Positions 35,869 through 45,083 of a DNA stretch of 64,000 bases are shown here, in pieces. The DNA is from Algoriphagus yeomjeoni (GTDB taxonomy: Bacteria > Bacteroidota > Bacteroidia > Cytophagales > Cyclobacteriaceae). The translations under genes were made by a program, and so were the position numbers. Numbering within the stretch: position 1 is the first letter of the stretch; every line of letters starts with the position of its first letter. The notes beneath the pieces are model-generated. The model had not been told where the DNA came from. It did no database searches and saw only the letters and a program-made list of their open reading frames with translations. The DNA is taken from assembly GCF_003259505.1 (NCBI RefSeq), contig NZ_QLLK01000006.1, forward strand, positions 124,001 through 188,000, in the 5' to 3' direction.

Positions 35869-38196
35869 TTAAAGCATTCCTTCAATTGATTTTTCTAATT
35901 CTCTAGCAGTAGCTAAAAATTCTTCCACATTCATATCACGGAAGAAAATTAACCCATGACTAGCTCTAACTTGTGCACGCTCGTGCTGATAGAAGTAATT
36001 CTTACCTAGAAGGAGTTGAATTGCGTCCAGTTGATCTACCCAAATTCTTTTGGCAACGGTGCTGAATTTACCATTATGAGAATAGCTCGGGAAAGAAGCA
36101 TTGACTTGGCTAAGGTAGCAATTGGCAAATGAATCCTCCATCACGGACATATCTCCAAGTGAAACTGGGACAATCACATTGGCCTCGTGAGGCTCAAATT
36201 TGAACCAAACGTTTCTATATCCAATGATTCTGAGCTTACTGATATCTTTCTCTTCACCCCACTTTTTCACAGCAGCTGCAGTTGCCTGAAGAACTTTATA
36301 GTGTGTATCTGGCCCTGAACCTTCCGGATCGAGCGTTAAACTAATCTTCGTAGGGTTAACTTTTCTAAACATTTCCACGATCGGTTCTACATCTCGATCT
36401 TTATCTGGCTGTTCGGTGAAAATATCTCCTGTATAAAAGCCAAGTCTTAAATGGTGTACATTTTTCACTTGTACTCCAAAGTGAGCCCAAACTAGCTCTT
36501 CTTCAAACTCACGAATCATTCCTTTCAGCTTCTGCACTTTAGCGGAATTTTTTTCGCCATCGTAGCTATTTTTCAGAATGCTGATTACATCATTGATTGT
36601 TTCGCGTAGCTGAGACTTATTTTTTATTTCATAAACGATTACCAACGCTCTTACCACTCGGTGGCAAAGTCCTCTCAGACGCTGATCTGCTTTTTCTGAT
36701 GCTACATTTGTCAAGTAGTGATAAACATCCTTGTCAGTTTTCAGACTATATCCTACGTCAAAGAAATCCTCAAAATTGACCATTTGAATCTGGCCATTAT
36801 CGAGTAGCTTTTTGGTAGATAGAAGTGTTTCGATTACAAAGGTATTTGTAACTGCAGTAAAACCTGAAGTCAATACTGAAAAGTGAGCTTCATTACTTGG
36901 CTCATGGAGCTGATTTGTGATGTGAGGTAGAATCCCAAGCGAAATATCATCATGGTGCGGGCCAGTATGAAGAAGCACTTCATTACTTTCTTGTTCTAAG
37001 CCTTTAGCGAGTTTGCTCTCAATGCTTTTCATTACCTGGCTTACCGTTTCCTCAGATAAATCAGGAATTAATTTGGTGTATTTATCAGCCTTAAGGTCTG
37101 ATAACTTGATCCTGTGACCGTACTTACCAAGCTTCTTACACAGGTCGATTACTGATCTTTCTGTCTTTTCCCAAGTCCATTCACCTTTCTGATAATATGA
37201 ATCTACAGAGTCAGTAAGTTTTACACCTGCTCCTTTGGTTACATAGAATCGGCCATTCTTAAGCTTCTGAAGAACAGTGCCCGGGAAGACATTATTCAGC
37301 GGGGTTTCAAGAGAATCTTTTACAATTCCTGCTTTTGCCTCACCAGCAGCTATGATAATCGCTACAGCATCTGGATTGTATACAATAGTATCTAGTCCAA
37401 TTGTAATGACTAGTCTATTGGAGGAGATTTCAATTCCACCAAGATCACCGGCAGCTACAGCTTGGGTCTCAAAATTGGTTTCTGTAAGACGAGTCACAGA
37501 GAATAAGTGTGATCCTCGAGTATTAAACGCGATGTGTCCATCAGGACCGATTCCGCCCAAGAAGAAGCCAATTCCTCCAGCGTCTCTGATTTTCTGTTCG
37601 TATTCACCACACCATTGGTCAATCTTGTAGATTGATTGCTGCTGTAGTTTTTCAAGATCATTTTTTGGGTCTCTAAATCTCAACGAAAGGTCAACTTTCA
37701 AGTCTGGGAAAACGGCACTGAAATGAAGGCCGTTAGCTAGCGGAATCTCATCTGAGTTGATCAGAATGGCTTTTTCCTTCGAAAGTCCGAATCCCTGTAT
37801 GTAAAACTTATTGACGTAGTCAAAAAAGCTATTATTCTGCTTTGAAGAAATTGGATAAAACTCATCGATCTGTACAAAAGTCAGATCTTTGAGAATTGGT
37901 TTTTTGGTATTCCCCAGACCGTATTTTTCCCTGACATCTTTTCCTTTTTTATTATCCCAGTTGTCAAGTAGAAACTGTGTCCATTTGATGAAAAATTCTG
38001 GTGTCTTACCAGTTGGCAAACTGATTACTCCTTCAGGATTTGCTGCTGCCCACTCCAAAAACCGACAAGCAGTAAGCAAGCCAAGTTTCGGAAAATTGTC
38101 AACTTGAAGGTAGGGAATTAGGGTGCTGATTTTCTCTACACCAGATTCCTGAAGAAAACTTTTTTCAACTTCTGAAAGCGGATACTTACTTAGCAT
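35869..38196 (-). CDS. nagB: NagB-type glucosamine-6-phosphate deaminase fused to a PIG-L-like deacetylase domain
   Basis: A 775-residue two-domain protein. The N-terminal part (about 20-340) is a NagB/isomerase domain with SLPTGKTP, the QIDEFYP loop and GGIGPDGHIAFN. The C-terminal part (about 400-775) is PIG-L/LmbE-like, opening GPHHDDISLG, where the family has HPDDE. Large NagB proteins of this layout are known from Bacteroidota. E. coli NagB uses Asp141, His143 and Glu148 in DGHIAFNEP; here the Asp and His are kept but the Glu position is Thr (FNTRG). The protein could convert GlcN-6-P to Fru-6-P, optionally after deacetylating GlcNAc-6-P, but the changed loop leaves activity open. It leads the unit with the ROK kinase. 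Confidence 0.85.
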   Translation of the reverse strand: MLSKYPLSEVEKSFLQESGVEKISTLIPYLQVDNFPKLGLLTACRFLEWAAANPEGVISLPTGKTPEFFIKWTQFLLDNWDNKKGKDVREKYGLGNTKKPILKDLTFVQIDEFYPISSKQNNSFFDYVNKFYIQGFGLSKEKAILINSDEIPLANGLHFSAVFPDLKVDLSLRFRDPKNDLEKLQQQSIYKIDQWCGEYEQKIRDAGGIGFFLGGIGPDGHIAFNTRGSHLFSVTRLTETNFETQAVAAGDLGGIEISSNRLVITIGLDTIVYNPDAVAIIIAAGEAKAGIVKDSLETPLNNVFPGTVLQKLKNGRFYVTKGAGVKLTDSVDSYYQKGEWTWEKTERSVIDLCKKLGKYGHRIKLSDLKADKYTKLIPDLSEETVSQVMKSIESKLAKGLEQESNEVLLHTGPHHDDISLGILPHITNQLHEPSNEAHFSVLTSGFTAVTNTFVIETLLSTKKLLDNGQIQMVNFEDFFDVGYSLKTDKDVYHYLTNVASEKADQRLRGLCHRVVRALVIVYEIKNKSQLRETINDVISILKNSYDGEKNSAKVQKLKGMIREFEEELVWAHFGVQVKNVHHLRLGFYTGDIFTEQPDKDRDVEPIVEMFRKVNPTKISLTLDPEGSGPDTHYKVLQATAAAVKKWGEEKDISKLRIIGYRNVWFKFEPHEANVIVPVSLGDMSVMEDSFANCYLSQVNASFPSYSHNGKFSTVAKRIWVDQLDAIQLLLGKNYFYQHERAQVRASHGLIFFRDMNVEEFLATARELEKSIEGML

Positions 38197-38566
38197 ACTG
38201 TTTTGACAGGTTTGTTTATTAGGACTGTGTTTATAATCAACTAGTTAAGTGCCGAGTGATTAGTATCATTCAAATTATGCAATGAAGTCTTTTTGAAAGA
38301 TTCTCCTTTTTAAAACTTGCTATCAGGAGGTTTTTACTCAGGCTACTTATCTAAACAAATCTAAAAAATGTTTTTTAATAAAACGATCTTTTACAAAAAT
38401 TTTGTAAAAGTTTTATTTTTCGAGTCACGTCCGTGTGAATTCTATTATTTCTGGAATTTTTTTCATTAAAGATCTAAGTTTCTCTAATACTTGATATTAT
38501 AATTCGTCAGTGGCGTTGGGGGCTGAAGTGTTGAAAATAATTTTATTATTTCCTTAACTTTCATTC
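38197..38566. other. AT-rich divergent control region between nagB and gntK
   Basis: The 370 bases hold no coding frame. They separate divergent sugar genes and contain a perfect palindrome at 38388-38410. Just before the gntK ATG, TTAACTTTC (38554-38562) resembles a TAnnTTTG box, with GTTG 21 bases upstream, but would leave almost no leader. No other element was recognised. Confidence 0.5.
38388..38410. promoter_or_regulatory. Perfect 23-base palindrome, probable operator
   Basis: CTTTTACAAAA and its exact complement TTTTGTAAAAG flank one central base. It lies 192 bases from the nagB start and 157 bases from the gntK start. No T-run or stop codon adjoins it, so a regulator site is more likely than a terminator. 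The binding protein is unknown. Confidence 0.5.
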
Positions 38567-39064
38567 ATGCTAATTATCGTCACAGGAGTCTCGGGAACAG
38601 GGAAAACGACCATTGGGTCGGGGATAGCCAACAAGTTTGAATTGCCATTTTTTGATGCTGATAATTTTCACCCAAAGGAAAATATCGAAAAAATGAGTCA
38701 AGGCTTTCCTCTCAACGATCAGGATAGAATGCCATGGCTTAAAGCCTTAGCTGATATTTTAATCGTGCATGAGAAGTCTGGCGGTGCTGTATTGGCATGC
38801 TCAGCTCTAAAGGAAAGCTATAGAGAATTACTGAAAGTGCAGGATGATGTGCGTTGGATTCACCTCAAAGGTGATCGGGATTTGATCTGGAATCGCATGC
38901 TTGCCCGCAAAAATCACTACATGAAAGCAGGCATGCTTGACTCGCAGTTTGAGACATGGGAAGAACCCGAATATGGTTTAAAATTGAATATTTCTCAAAG
39001 TGTAAACGATATGCTTTCAGAGGCTTTTAGGTATTTGGAGATTCCAATTAAGGGTAAACAGTAA
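38567..39064 (+). CDS. gntK: Gluconokinase
   Basis: Phosphorylates gluconate to 6-phosphogluconate with ATP. It has 165 residues, the normal size for GntK/IdnK. The P-loop is GVSGTGKTT at 6-14, followed by the substrate region FFDADNFHPKENIEKMSQGFPLNDQDRMPWL, ACSALKESYRELL and the lid LKGDRDLIWNRMLARKNHYM. It is divergent from nagB. A GntP-type permease at 3550 and an Eda aldolase at 34051 give other gluconate steps within the window. Identity is secure. Confidence 0.94.
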   Translation: MLIIVTGVSGTGKTTIGSGIANKFELPFFDADNFHPKENIEKMSQGFPLNDQDRMPWLKALADILIVHEKSGGAVLACSALKESYRELLKVQDDVRWIHLKGDRDLIWNRMLARKNHYMKAGMLDSQFETWEEPEYGLKLNISQSVNDMLSEAFRYLEIPIKGKQ

Positions 39065-39168
39065 GATGCCTTGGGAATTAACTCCTTCATGAGCTTAATA
39101 TTTTCCTGATGGATTGTTTAGGGACACGATAAAAGCGAAATTGAGTAAACCATGTGATTCTCTGTACT

Positions 39169-40539
39169 ATGAAAAAGCTACTTTTCTTGATTTTCCTGTT
39201 TTTCCAAATCCCATGCTTGACGGGGATTTCTCAAACCTTCTACATTTCCAATGTGAATGTAATATCCATGGAAAATGATCAGGTGCTTGCCGACCAAGCC
39301 ATTTTGGTGACTGATGGTACGATCATCAAAATAGTTCCAATGTCAGATGCAACTGATTTCAAAGTAAATCCCGTGATCGATGGAGGTGGGGCCTATGTTT
39401 ATCCAGGCTTGGCCGAGTTCCACTCACATATTCCAGTTGCTCAAAATGGAAATACTGAACTCCAGGAGGAAGCTATGTGGCTATATCTCTCAAATGGAGT
39501 TCTTCGCATTAGAGGAATGATCGGGCATGCTTCTCATCTACCTTTGAAGGCGAGAATTGATGCCGGTGAGTTGGATGGACCGAGACTTTTTCTTTCTGGG
39601 CCTTCTTTCAGTGGTTCCTCTGTTTCTTCACCCGAGCAAGCTGCGCAAATGGTGAGTGATGAAAAGGCTGCTGGCTATGATCATTTGAAATTGCATCCTG
39701 GATTGGAGATGGATGAGTTTTTGGCTATTGCCAAAACAGCAAAGGAACTTGGAATTCCTTTCGGAGGACATGTTTCCTTGGCGGTTGGTTTAAAAGCAAG
39801 TTTGGAGAATGGTTACAAATCCATCGAACATATGGATGGATATGTGGAAGCACTGATGCCAGATTATTCCAAGGTTTTGGAACCGGAAAAAGCAGGGCCT
39901 TTTACGATGCTTTTGGTGAAAGAAGCAGATATGAGCAAGCTTCCGGAGTTGGTTGATTTGACTTTGAAAACAGGAGCATGGATGGCTCCGACTTTGACAC
40001 TTTTTGATCGGTACTTTGGCTACAAACCTGCTGAAGACTATAGAAATGCCCCCGAAATGAAATACATGTCTGCTCAGCAAGTTCAAAGTTGGATCAATGC
40101 AAAGACGCCTTATGAAGAAAGAGGGACTTTGACAAAAGAAAATGTACAACCCTATCTTGACTTTAGGAATGAATTATTCATGACTATGCACGAAGCTGGA
40201 GTTCCTATCCTAATGACTTCTGATTCACCGCAGGTCTTCAACGTTCCGGGTTTTTCCATTCATCATGAGATTGAGCTGATGTCCGAAGCCGGTATGTCTA
40301 ATTATGAGATTCTGAAAACTGGCTCTGTAAATCCAGCAAAGTATTTTGACCAAGAAGGAGAGTGGGGAGTGATCAAAGCTGGAGCTTCTGCTGATTTTGT
40401 ACTGGTGCAGGAAAATCCTTTGGTAGATCTGAATACATTGAAAGTACCAGTTATGGTAGTGATGAAAGGGAAAGTTTATGATCGTAATGAGCTAGACAAA
40501 CAGATCAATAAGATTGAAGAAAATCATAAAAGGAGATGA
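39169..40539 (+). CDS. Secreted amidohydrolase (imidazolonepropionase-like)
   Basis: A 456-residue metal-dependent hydrolase from ATG 39169, which gives a signal peptide (KKLLFLIFLFFQIPCLTGISQ); the ATG at 39154 adds five residues before it. The TIM barrel carries metal sites FHSHIP near residue 85, a Lys in LKLHPG that may be the carbamylated bridge, GGHVS, EHMDGY, and the late Asp in TSDSPQ. The C-terminal beta piece GASADFVLV is typical. It is close to periplasmic prolidase/imidazolonepropionase-related proteins whose substrates are unclear. It lies 90-105 bases after gntK and may share its transcript. Confidence 0.82.
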   Translation: MKKLLFLIFLFFQIPCLTGISQTFYISNVNVISMENDQVLADQAILVTDGTIIKIVPMSDATDFKVNPVIDGGGAYVYPGLAEFHSHIPVAQNGNTELQEEAMWLYLSNGVLRIRGMIGHASHLPLKARIDAGELDGPRLFLSGPSFSGSSVSSPEQAAQMVSDEKAAGYDHLKLHPGLEMDEFLAIAKTAKELGIPFGGHVSLAVGLKASLENGYKSIEHMDGYVEALMPDYSKVLEPEKAGPFTMLLVKEADMSKLPELVDLTLKTGAWMAPTLTLFDRYFGYKPAEDYRNAPEMKYMSAQQVQSWINAKTPYEERGTLTKENVQPYLDFRNELFMTMHEAGVPILMTSDSPQVFNVPGFSIHHEIELMSEAGMSNYEILKTGSVNPAKYFDQEGEWGVIKAGASADFVLVQENPLVDLNTLKVPVMVVMKGKVYDRNELDKQINKIEENHKRR

Positions 40540-40656
40540 GCAGTTTTGATTTACGAATTATGATTTACGAGATCTAAAGGTACCTCGATCCGAAATTTCC
40601 CAATGCGTCAAGGCGGACAAGTTCTTACTATTTTCAAATTTTTCATTGCATAAAAC

Positions 40657-41790
40657 ATGAACCTAAGAATCCAACTAGTAACAATACTGCTATTGATCTC
40701 AGTAACAGTAAGTCTCTCGCAAACCAAAATGACTGTGATACAGGAAGCTTCTTTGTCCATCAAAGGCGAAAAGGTTGGGAATTGGGAAGGGCAGGATGTT
40801 TTTAAATACACGCTTGACAATGGTTTGATGCAGGTGGAACTCACCAATTTTGGTGGGATTATTTCCAGGATTATAGTTCCTGATAAAAATGGGAAGCTCG
40901 AAAATGTTGTCTTGGCACTAGAGAATGTCCAGGACTACTTTACCAAGAATGGACCTTACTTTGGAGCTGCAGTAGGTAGGTATGCAAATAGAATAGGGAC
41001 GGCTTCTTTTGCTCTGGACGGTGAGACTTTTCAAATCACAAAAAATAATGGAGAGAACACGCTTCATGGTGGAGTAAAAGGATTTGGGGCGAAAGTATGG
41101 ACTCCTGAGACCTACAAGAAGCAAGGTGCAGTAGGAGTGAAGATGACTTACTTGAGTGTGGATGGAGAAGAAGGTTTTCCGGGGAATTTGATGACTACGC
41201 TTTGGATGGAACTGACGAGTAGCAACGAACTAAAGCTGCGCTTTGAGTCCACTACCGATAAGAAAACAGTCGTGAACTTGACGAATCATTCTTACTTCAA
41301 TCTTAATGGAATCACGGGCGATGTGCGGGATCACGAGTTACAGATTTTCGCTGATGCGATTACCCCTGGTGGGCCAGGGCAGATACCCACTGGCGAAATA
41401 AAACTCATAGCCGGAACTCCCTTTGATTTTCAAACCCCAAAAAATCTGGGTGATCAATTAGACGCATTGGGAGAAGGTTTTGATCATAATTATGTGACTA
41501 AGAGAGCAAACTCCTCCGAGTTGAAGAAGATTGCCATAGTAAAGCATCCTGAAAGTGGCCGAGTGATGGAGGTTTTCTCAACGGCTCCTGGCGTGCAGTT
41601 ATATACTGCAAACGGGTTTAACAGCTTTGCTGGCGCGGATGGCAAGAAATATGAGAAGCACTGGGCTCTTTGTCTGGAGCCAGAAGCTTGGCCAGATAGT
41701 CCAAATAAGCCAAGTTTTCCTTCAGCCACCTTAGCTCCAGATGAAAAATATGTTCACGAGATCGTGTATGAGTTTGGCGTAGAGAACTAA
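40657..41790 (+). CDS. galM: Aldose 1-epimerase (mutarotase), exported
   Basis: Interconverts alpha and beta anomers of aldoses such as galactose and glucose. It has 377 residues with a signal peptide (about 1-22, ending LSLSQ), which GalM enzymes of Bacteroidota often carry. Active-site features are GRYANRIG near 108, NNGENTLHGG, the catalytic His in TNHSYFNLNG, and the C-terminal Glu region CLEPEAWPDSPN. It precedes the beta-propeller gene by 63 bases on the same strand. An export signal indicates action on sugars released in the periplasm. Confidence 0.93.
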   Translation: MNLRIQLVTILLLISVTVSLSQTKMTVIQEASLSIKGEKVGNWEGQDVFKYTLDNGLMQVELTNFGGIISRIIVPDKNGKLENVVLALENVQDYFTKNGPYFGAAVGRYANRIGTASFALDGETFQITKNNGENTLHGGVKGFGAKVWTPETYKKQGAVGVKMTYLSVDGEEGFPGNLMTTLWMELTSSNELKLRFESTTDKKTVVNLTNHSYFNLNGITGDVRDHELQIFADAITPGGPGQIPTGEIKLIAGTPFDFQTPKNLGDQLDALGEGFDHNYVTKRANSSELKKIAIVKHPESGRVMEVFSTAPGVQLYTANGFNSFAGADGKKYEKHWALCLEPEAWPDSPNKPSFPSATLAPDEKYVHEIVYEFGVEN

Positions 41791-41853
41791 AGACAGAATT
41801 AAATTTAGTTTTTGGGGCTATTTTATTAGATTGATTTTCAATCGAATAAACCC

Positions 41854-42990
41854 ATGAAAATCGTTCTCATAAAAACTGCTCTCTATATAAGTGCCACTTT
41901 TTTGGCATTCACTCTTTTTGCTCAGGAATATACCTTCAAAAAAGTCAAAGAAATCCGTGTAGAGAGTCTTACAGATGTCGGAATTAGAGATTATGACCCT
42001 AAGAAAGATATTTTTGTTGGCTTTATTGATAAACGGTCTGAAGGCATAGAGCTGGCTGTATTCGATGCAAACGGGAATATTATAGCCAGCAAAAAGCGTC
42101 AAGGTGAAGGGCCAGAAGATTACCAATCATCGGCATTGACTATGGGTTTTTCGTCTGATGGGAATATATGGGTACAAACTTCAATTGAGCTTTTGAAATA
42201 CGACTTAGAGTTCAATTTGATTGATAGAGTAAGGTTTGAACCAACAAGTACTACTGTAGTTTATTCTGGACCTTGGTCCAAGTTTGTTCCTTTGACTAAG
42301 GGATCTCAAGTATCCTTTATTATGACTGCTTCCAATATGTCCATTAATACAAGCCTTGAATGGATTCCTTCAAAAACCAATATGGTGGAATATTATGATG
42401 TTGCTAGTAAATCTATAAAATCGGAAGTCTTGTTGTCTAGTAGAAAAGTTTATGAAGGGATTGAAAATGAAGAATTTCCAGCAGTTGCTATTCCTATTTT
42501 TACTTTGGACGATAGGAACGGAGATTTATATTTCACTACTTCTATTGATAATGAAATCACTGTTTATAATCCTATCAATTGGAATGTAATTCAAAGGATC
42601 TCAGTCAAGCAAGAATTTTTTGAAGCATTGGATGATATCCCGCTAAAAGAATCAAATTTGGGTCTTTCTAATAAATCACCGCTGTATTCCAGAAATCAAA
42701 AAATACTAAAATTCGACTCGGATTTGTTGGGGCTTATTTATGTGAAGGAGATTTCAGAAGCAGCGAATGAATTGAGGAAAAGTAATGGAGAAACTTTTTG
42801 GATGCGTGATCCCGAATTTCAAAGAGTAATACTTTTTAAGGACGGAGTTCAGCTACCTGGAGAGTTGACAAGTCCTTCAGGCTTGGTTCAAATGACTCTG
42901 CCAATTAACAGAGTTTTGGTGAAAGTGGTGAACGAGGAGGAAGAACTAGATTACTATCTATATGAGATCTGGGAGCTTGTGAAAAAATAG
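41854..42990 (+). CDS. Secreted 6-bladed beta-propeller protein, function unknown
   Basis: A 378-residue protein with a signal peptide (residues 1-22, ending LTLFAQ) and repeating beta-strands. The motif RQGEGPEDYQ (near 86) is the GxGPxE/DY turn typical of Bacteroidota 6-bladed beta-propellers, which probably bind ligands at the cell surface or periplasm. Later blades contain FTLDDRNGDLYFTT and GETFWMRDPEFQRV. There are no catalytic residues. Codon use and context give no hint of recent transfer. Confidence 0.75.
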   Translation: MKIVLIKTALYISATFLAFTLFAQEYTFKKVKEIRVESLTDVGIRDYDPKKDIFVGFIDKRSEGIELAVFDANGNIIASKKRQGEGPEDYQSSALTMGFSSDGNIWVQTSIELLKYDLEFNLIDRVRFEPTSTTVVYSGPWSKFVPLTKGSQVSFIMTASNMSINTSLEWIPSKTNMVEYYDVASKSIKSEVLLSSRKVYEGIENEEFPAVAIPIFTLDDRNGDLYFTTSIDNEITVYNPINWNVIQRISVKQEFFEALDDIPLKESNLGLSNKSPLYSRNQKILKFDSDLLGLIYVKEISEAANELRKSNGETFWMRDPEFQRVILFKDGVQLPGELTSPSGLVQMTLPINRVLVKVVNEEEELDYYLYEIWELVKK

Positions 42991-43237
42991 CCTGTTTCTC
43001 AATGTTGGTAGTGAAATAGTTTCAACAGATTGCGCAAGAATTACACATGCCTAGATGGCAAAACTCTCTTTATTCGCTTGAAACGCCATTGGAACAATCC
43101 TTGCAACAATTATAAGTATAACTAAACCAACTAAAATTCATATTAGAAGTCAGAATGTACACGTAGCTGATTAACCCAGTTGCAAATGCGTGATGATTTC
43201 TTTTGAGCCGGTTTTCCGAAAGGGAGCCGGCTTTTTT

Positions 43238-43466
43238 TAACCACGGAGTCCGCAAAGGGTGACACAGAGAGCACAGTGCTTTAGTCGTCTTGCTTCTCTA
43301 GAATCTGGACTTTTAGGGCTTTCAACAGATCATTAGCAAGCCAAGAGCAATGTAGTCAGACCTTTTCACAAGAAAGTAATGACAAAATCTTGAGTTAACA
43401 ACTGAAGCAACAAAGCCAATTATAACTCTGTGGATCTCTGCGAAACCTCAGCGTGCTCTGTGCTTA
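43238..43466. repeat. Inverted pair of dispersed CACAGAG-type repeats
   Basis: The left copy (43238-43283) reads accacggagtccgcaaagg and gacacagagagcacag. The right copy (43425-43466) reads ctctgtggatctctgcgaaa and cagcgtgctctgtgc in the opposite orientation and runs into the stop codon of the NagZ-like gene. About 140 unique bases lie between. The 42991-43237 stretch holds no gene; a short GAGCCGG...CCGGCTTTTTTT hairpin at about 43205-43237 could terminate the beta-propeller gene. Confidence 0.55.
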
Positions 43467-44969
43467 AAAAAAACTGGCAACCTCCTGAGCTTCTTCAAAT
43501 GCCTGATAGCCACAAATAACTGCTTCAAATTCATTCAAATCTCCAAGATGTTTTAGCGCCAAAGGGTTTCCAAAATGAACCAAAATGCATGACTTGGCTT
43601 GAGCTAAGCTTTTGATTCCTGCTAAAGTCTCCTGATCCATTCCGAATTTGTTCAGCGGCTTGTGAGAAGGGACAAAAAGGGAAATGATTACTTTTTCGGC
43701 TTTTTCAATCGAATTACTACTTAATTCTGAAGCGAATTTTTGATAAAGCTTTTGCAAGAAAACTGACTTCTCTTTATCGTAGAAACTCTGAAGAGCAAGT
43801 TTTCCTTCACCCGACAATTTCCTCAATTCTACCGTGTCAATTTTACCAGAAACGATGGATACATATTCTTTAGCAAGTTTAGATTGGAAAGCCGAATGAC
43901 TTTCCCAGTTGAACGTCTGAACCTCCAATTTCTTAAAATTTAAAACTCCCAACTTCTCCTTTAACTTCCAGATCTTATCGAAAACAGCTTCAATTTCATC
44001 TTCTGAAGCATTTTCAGCGATTTTCTCAATACCTTCCTTCACGTGATCAGAAAAGCAAAGTATGTCATTTCCAGCATGAAAAGCTTTCCATTCGAGTTGG
44101 CCGGGCTCAGGAAATAAGTTTGCTACAGCCTTCATATTTAGCGCATCAGAGATTACCAAACCTTGGAAACCCATCTCAGTTTTCAGTAAATCAGTAATGA
44201 TCTCTCGAGAGATACTTGCAGCGATTTCTTTTCCTGATGATAAAGCCGGTGCTGCCAAGTGCCCAACCATGATCATCTCAATCCCTTGGTCTATTCCAAC
44301 TTGAAAGGGTAGAAGTTCTTCTTTTTCCAGTTCTTCTTTGGTTTTCTGGATCACCGGAAGTCCCAGATGAGAATCCACTTGCGTATCTCCATGCCCAGGA
44401 AAATGCTTCAAACAAGCGCCAATTCCAGCTTTTTTCATACCTCGATACATAGCCAAAGAATTTTCAGCTACCTGTTTAGGGTCTGTTCCAAAAGATCTAT
44501 AGCCAATCACAGGATTGTTTGGGTTGGTATTTACATCGGAGCAAGGAGCTAGATTCAGATGAATTCCGGCAGCTTTCATATCCAATCCTATTCTATATCC
44601 AGCCTCTTCGATCAGTTCTGTCGCATTTTCCTTAATTGCTCCAAGGGTAATAGCGAAAGGGTATTGTGGAGTTTTTTCGATTCGCATCGCCAGTCCATAT
44701 TCTCCGTCAATACTGATGAGCAAGGGTGTTTTTGAAATAGCTTGATAGCGATTGATCAGCGCAATCATTTTCTCCAAAGTCCCGCTCACATCAAGTACTT
44801 CCGCCCGCTTTTCGAAGTTTGCAGCTGCAGAATGTCGGCTATGAAAAAATGTCAACCCACCGATTTCCTGTTCAAGAATGAGTTTTTCTATTGCTTGATA
44901 ATTTTCCTCCGTGTCATGAATAAATGCTGCAGGTGAAAAGCATTGGGCGATTTTTTGATTCAGGTTCAT
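43464..44969 (-). CDS. GH3 beta-N-acetylhexosaminidase, NagZ-like
   Basis: Predicted to remove GlcNAc from GlcNAc-anhydroMurNAc (or MurNAc) muropeptides in the cytoplasm. It has 501 residues. The GH3 barrel shows IDGEYGLAMRI, the NagZ hallmark KHFPGHGDT with the mobile His-Asp general acid in VDSHLGLP, and the nucleophile Asp in VISDALNM. A second alpha/beta domain (about 350-501) extends it beyond the 340 residues of E. coli NagZ, as in other Bacteroidota. There is no signal peptide. It is last in the block amidase, GHL10, GNAT, AmpG-like, GH3, 114 bases after the permease. Confidence 0.9.
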   Translation of the reverse strand: MNLNQKIAQCFSPAAFIHDTEENYQAIEKLILEQEIGGLTFFHSRHSAAANFEKRAEVLDVSGTLEKMIALINRYQAISKTPLLISIDGEYGLAMRIEKTPQYPFAITLGAIKENATELIEEAGYRIGLDMKAAGIHLNLAPCSDVNTNPNNPVIGYRSFGTDPKQVAENSLAMYRGMKKAGIGACLKHFPGHGDTQVDSHLGLPVIQKTKEELEKEELLPFQVGIDQGIEMIMVGHLAAPALSSGKEIAASISREIITDLLKTEMGFQGLVISDALNMKAVANLFPEPGQLEWKAFHAGNDILCFSDHVKEGIEKIAENASEDEIEAVFDKIWKLKEKLGVLNFKKLEVQTFNWESHSAFQSKLAKEYVSIVSGKIDTVELRKLSGEGKLALQSFYDKEKSVFLQKLYQKFASELSSNSIEKAEKVIISLFVPSHKPLNKFGMDQETLAGIKSLAQAKSCILVHFGNPLALKHLGDLNEFEAVICGYQAFEEAQEVASFF

Positions 44970-45083
44970 TGGAAGATTGGAAAATTGAAAGATTGGAAAT
45001 TTTTTTTTGTCAGAAGATAAAGAGTCTAAGAGGTTGATTGGAGTGCCTGTGAGTCTCGTAAATCGTAAATCCGAATTCCGAAA

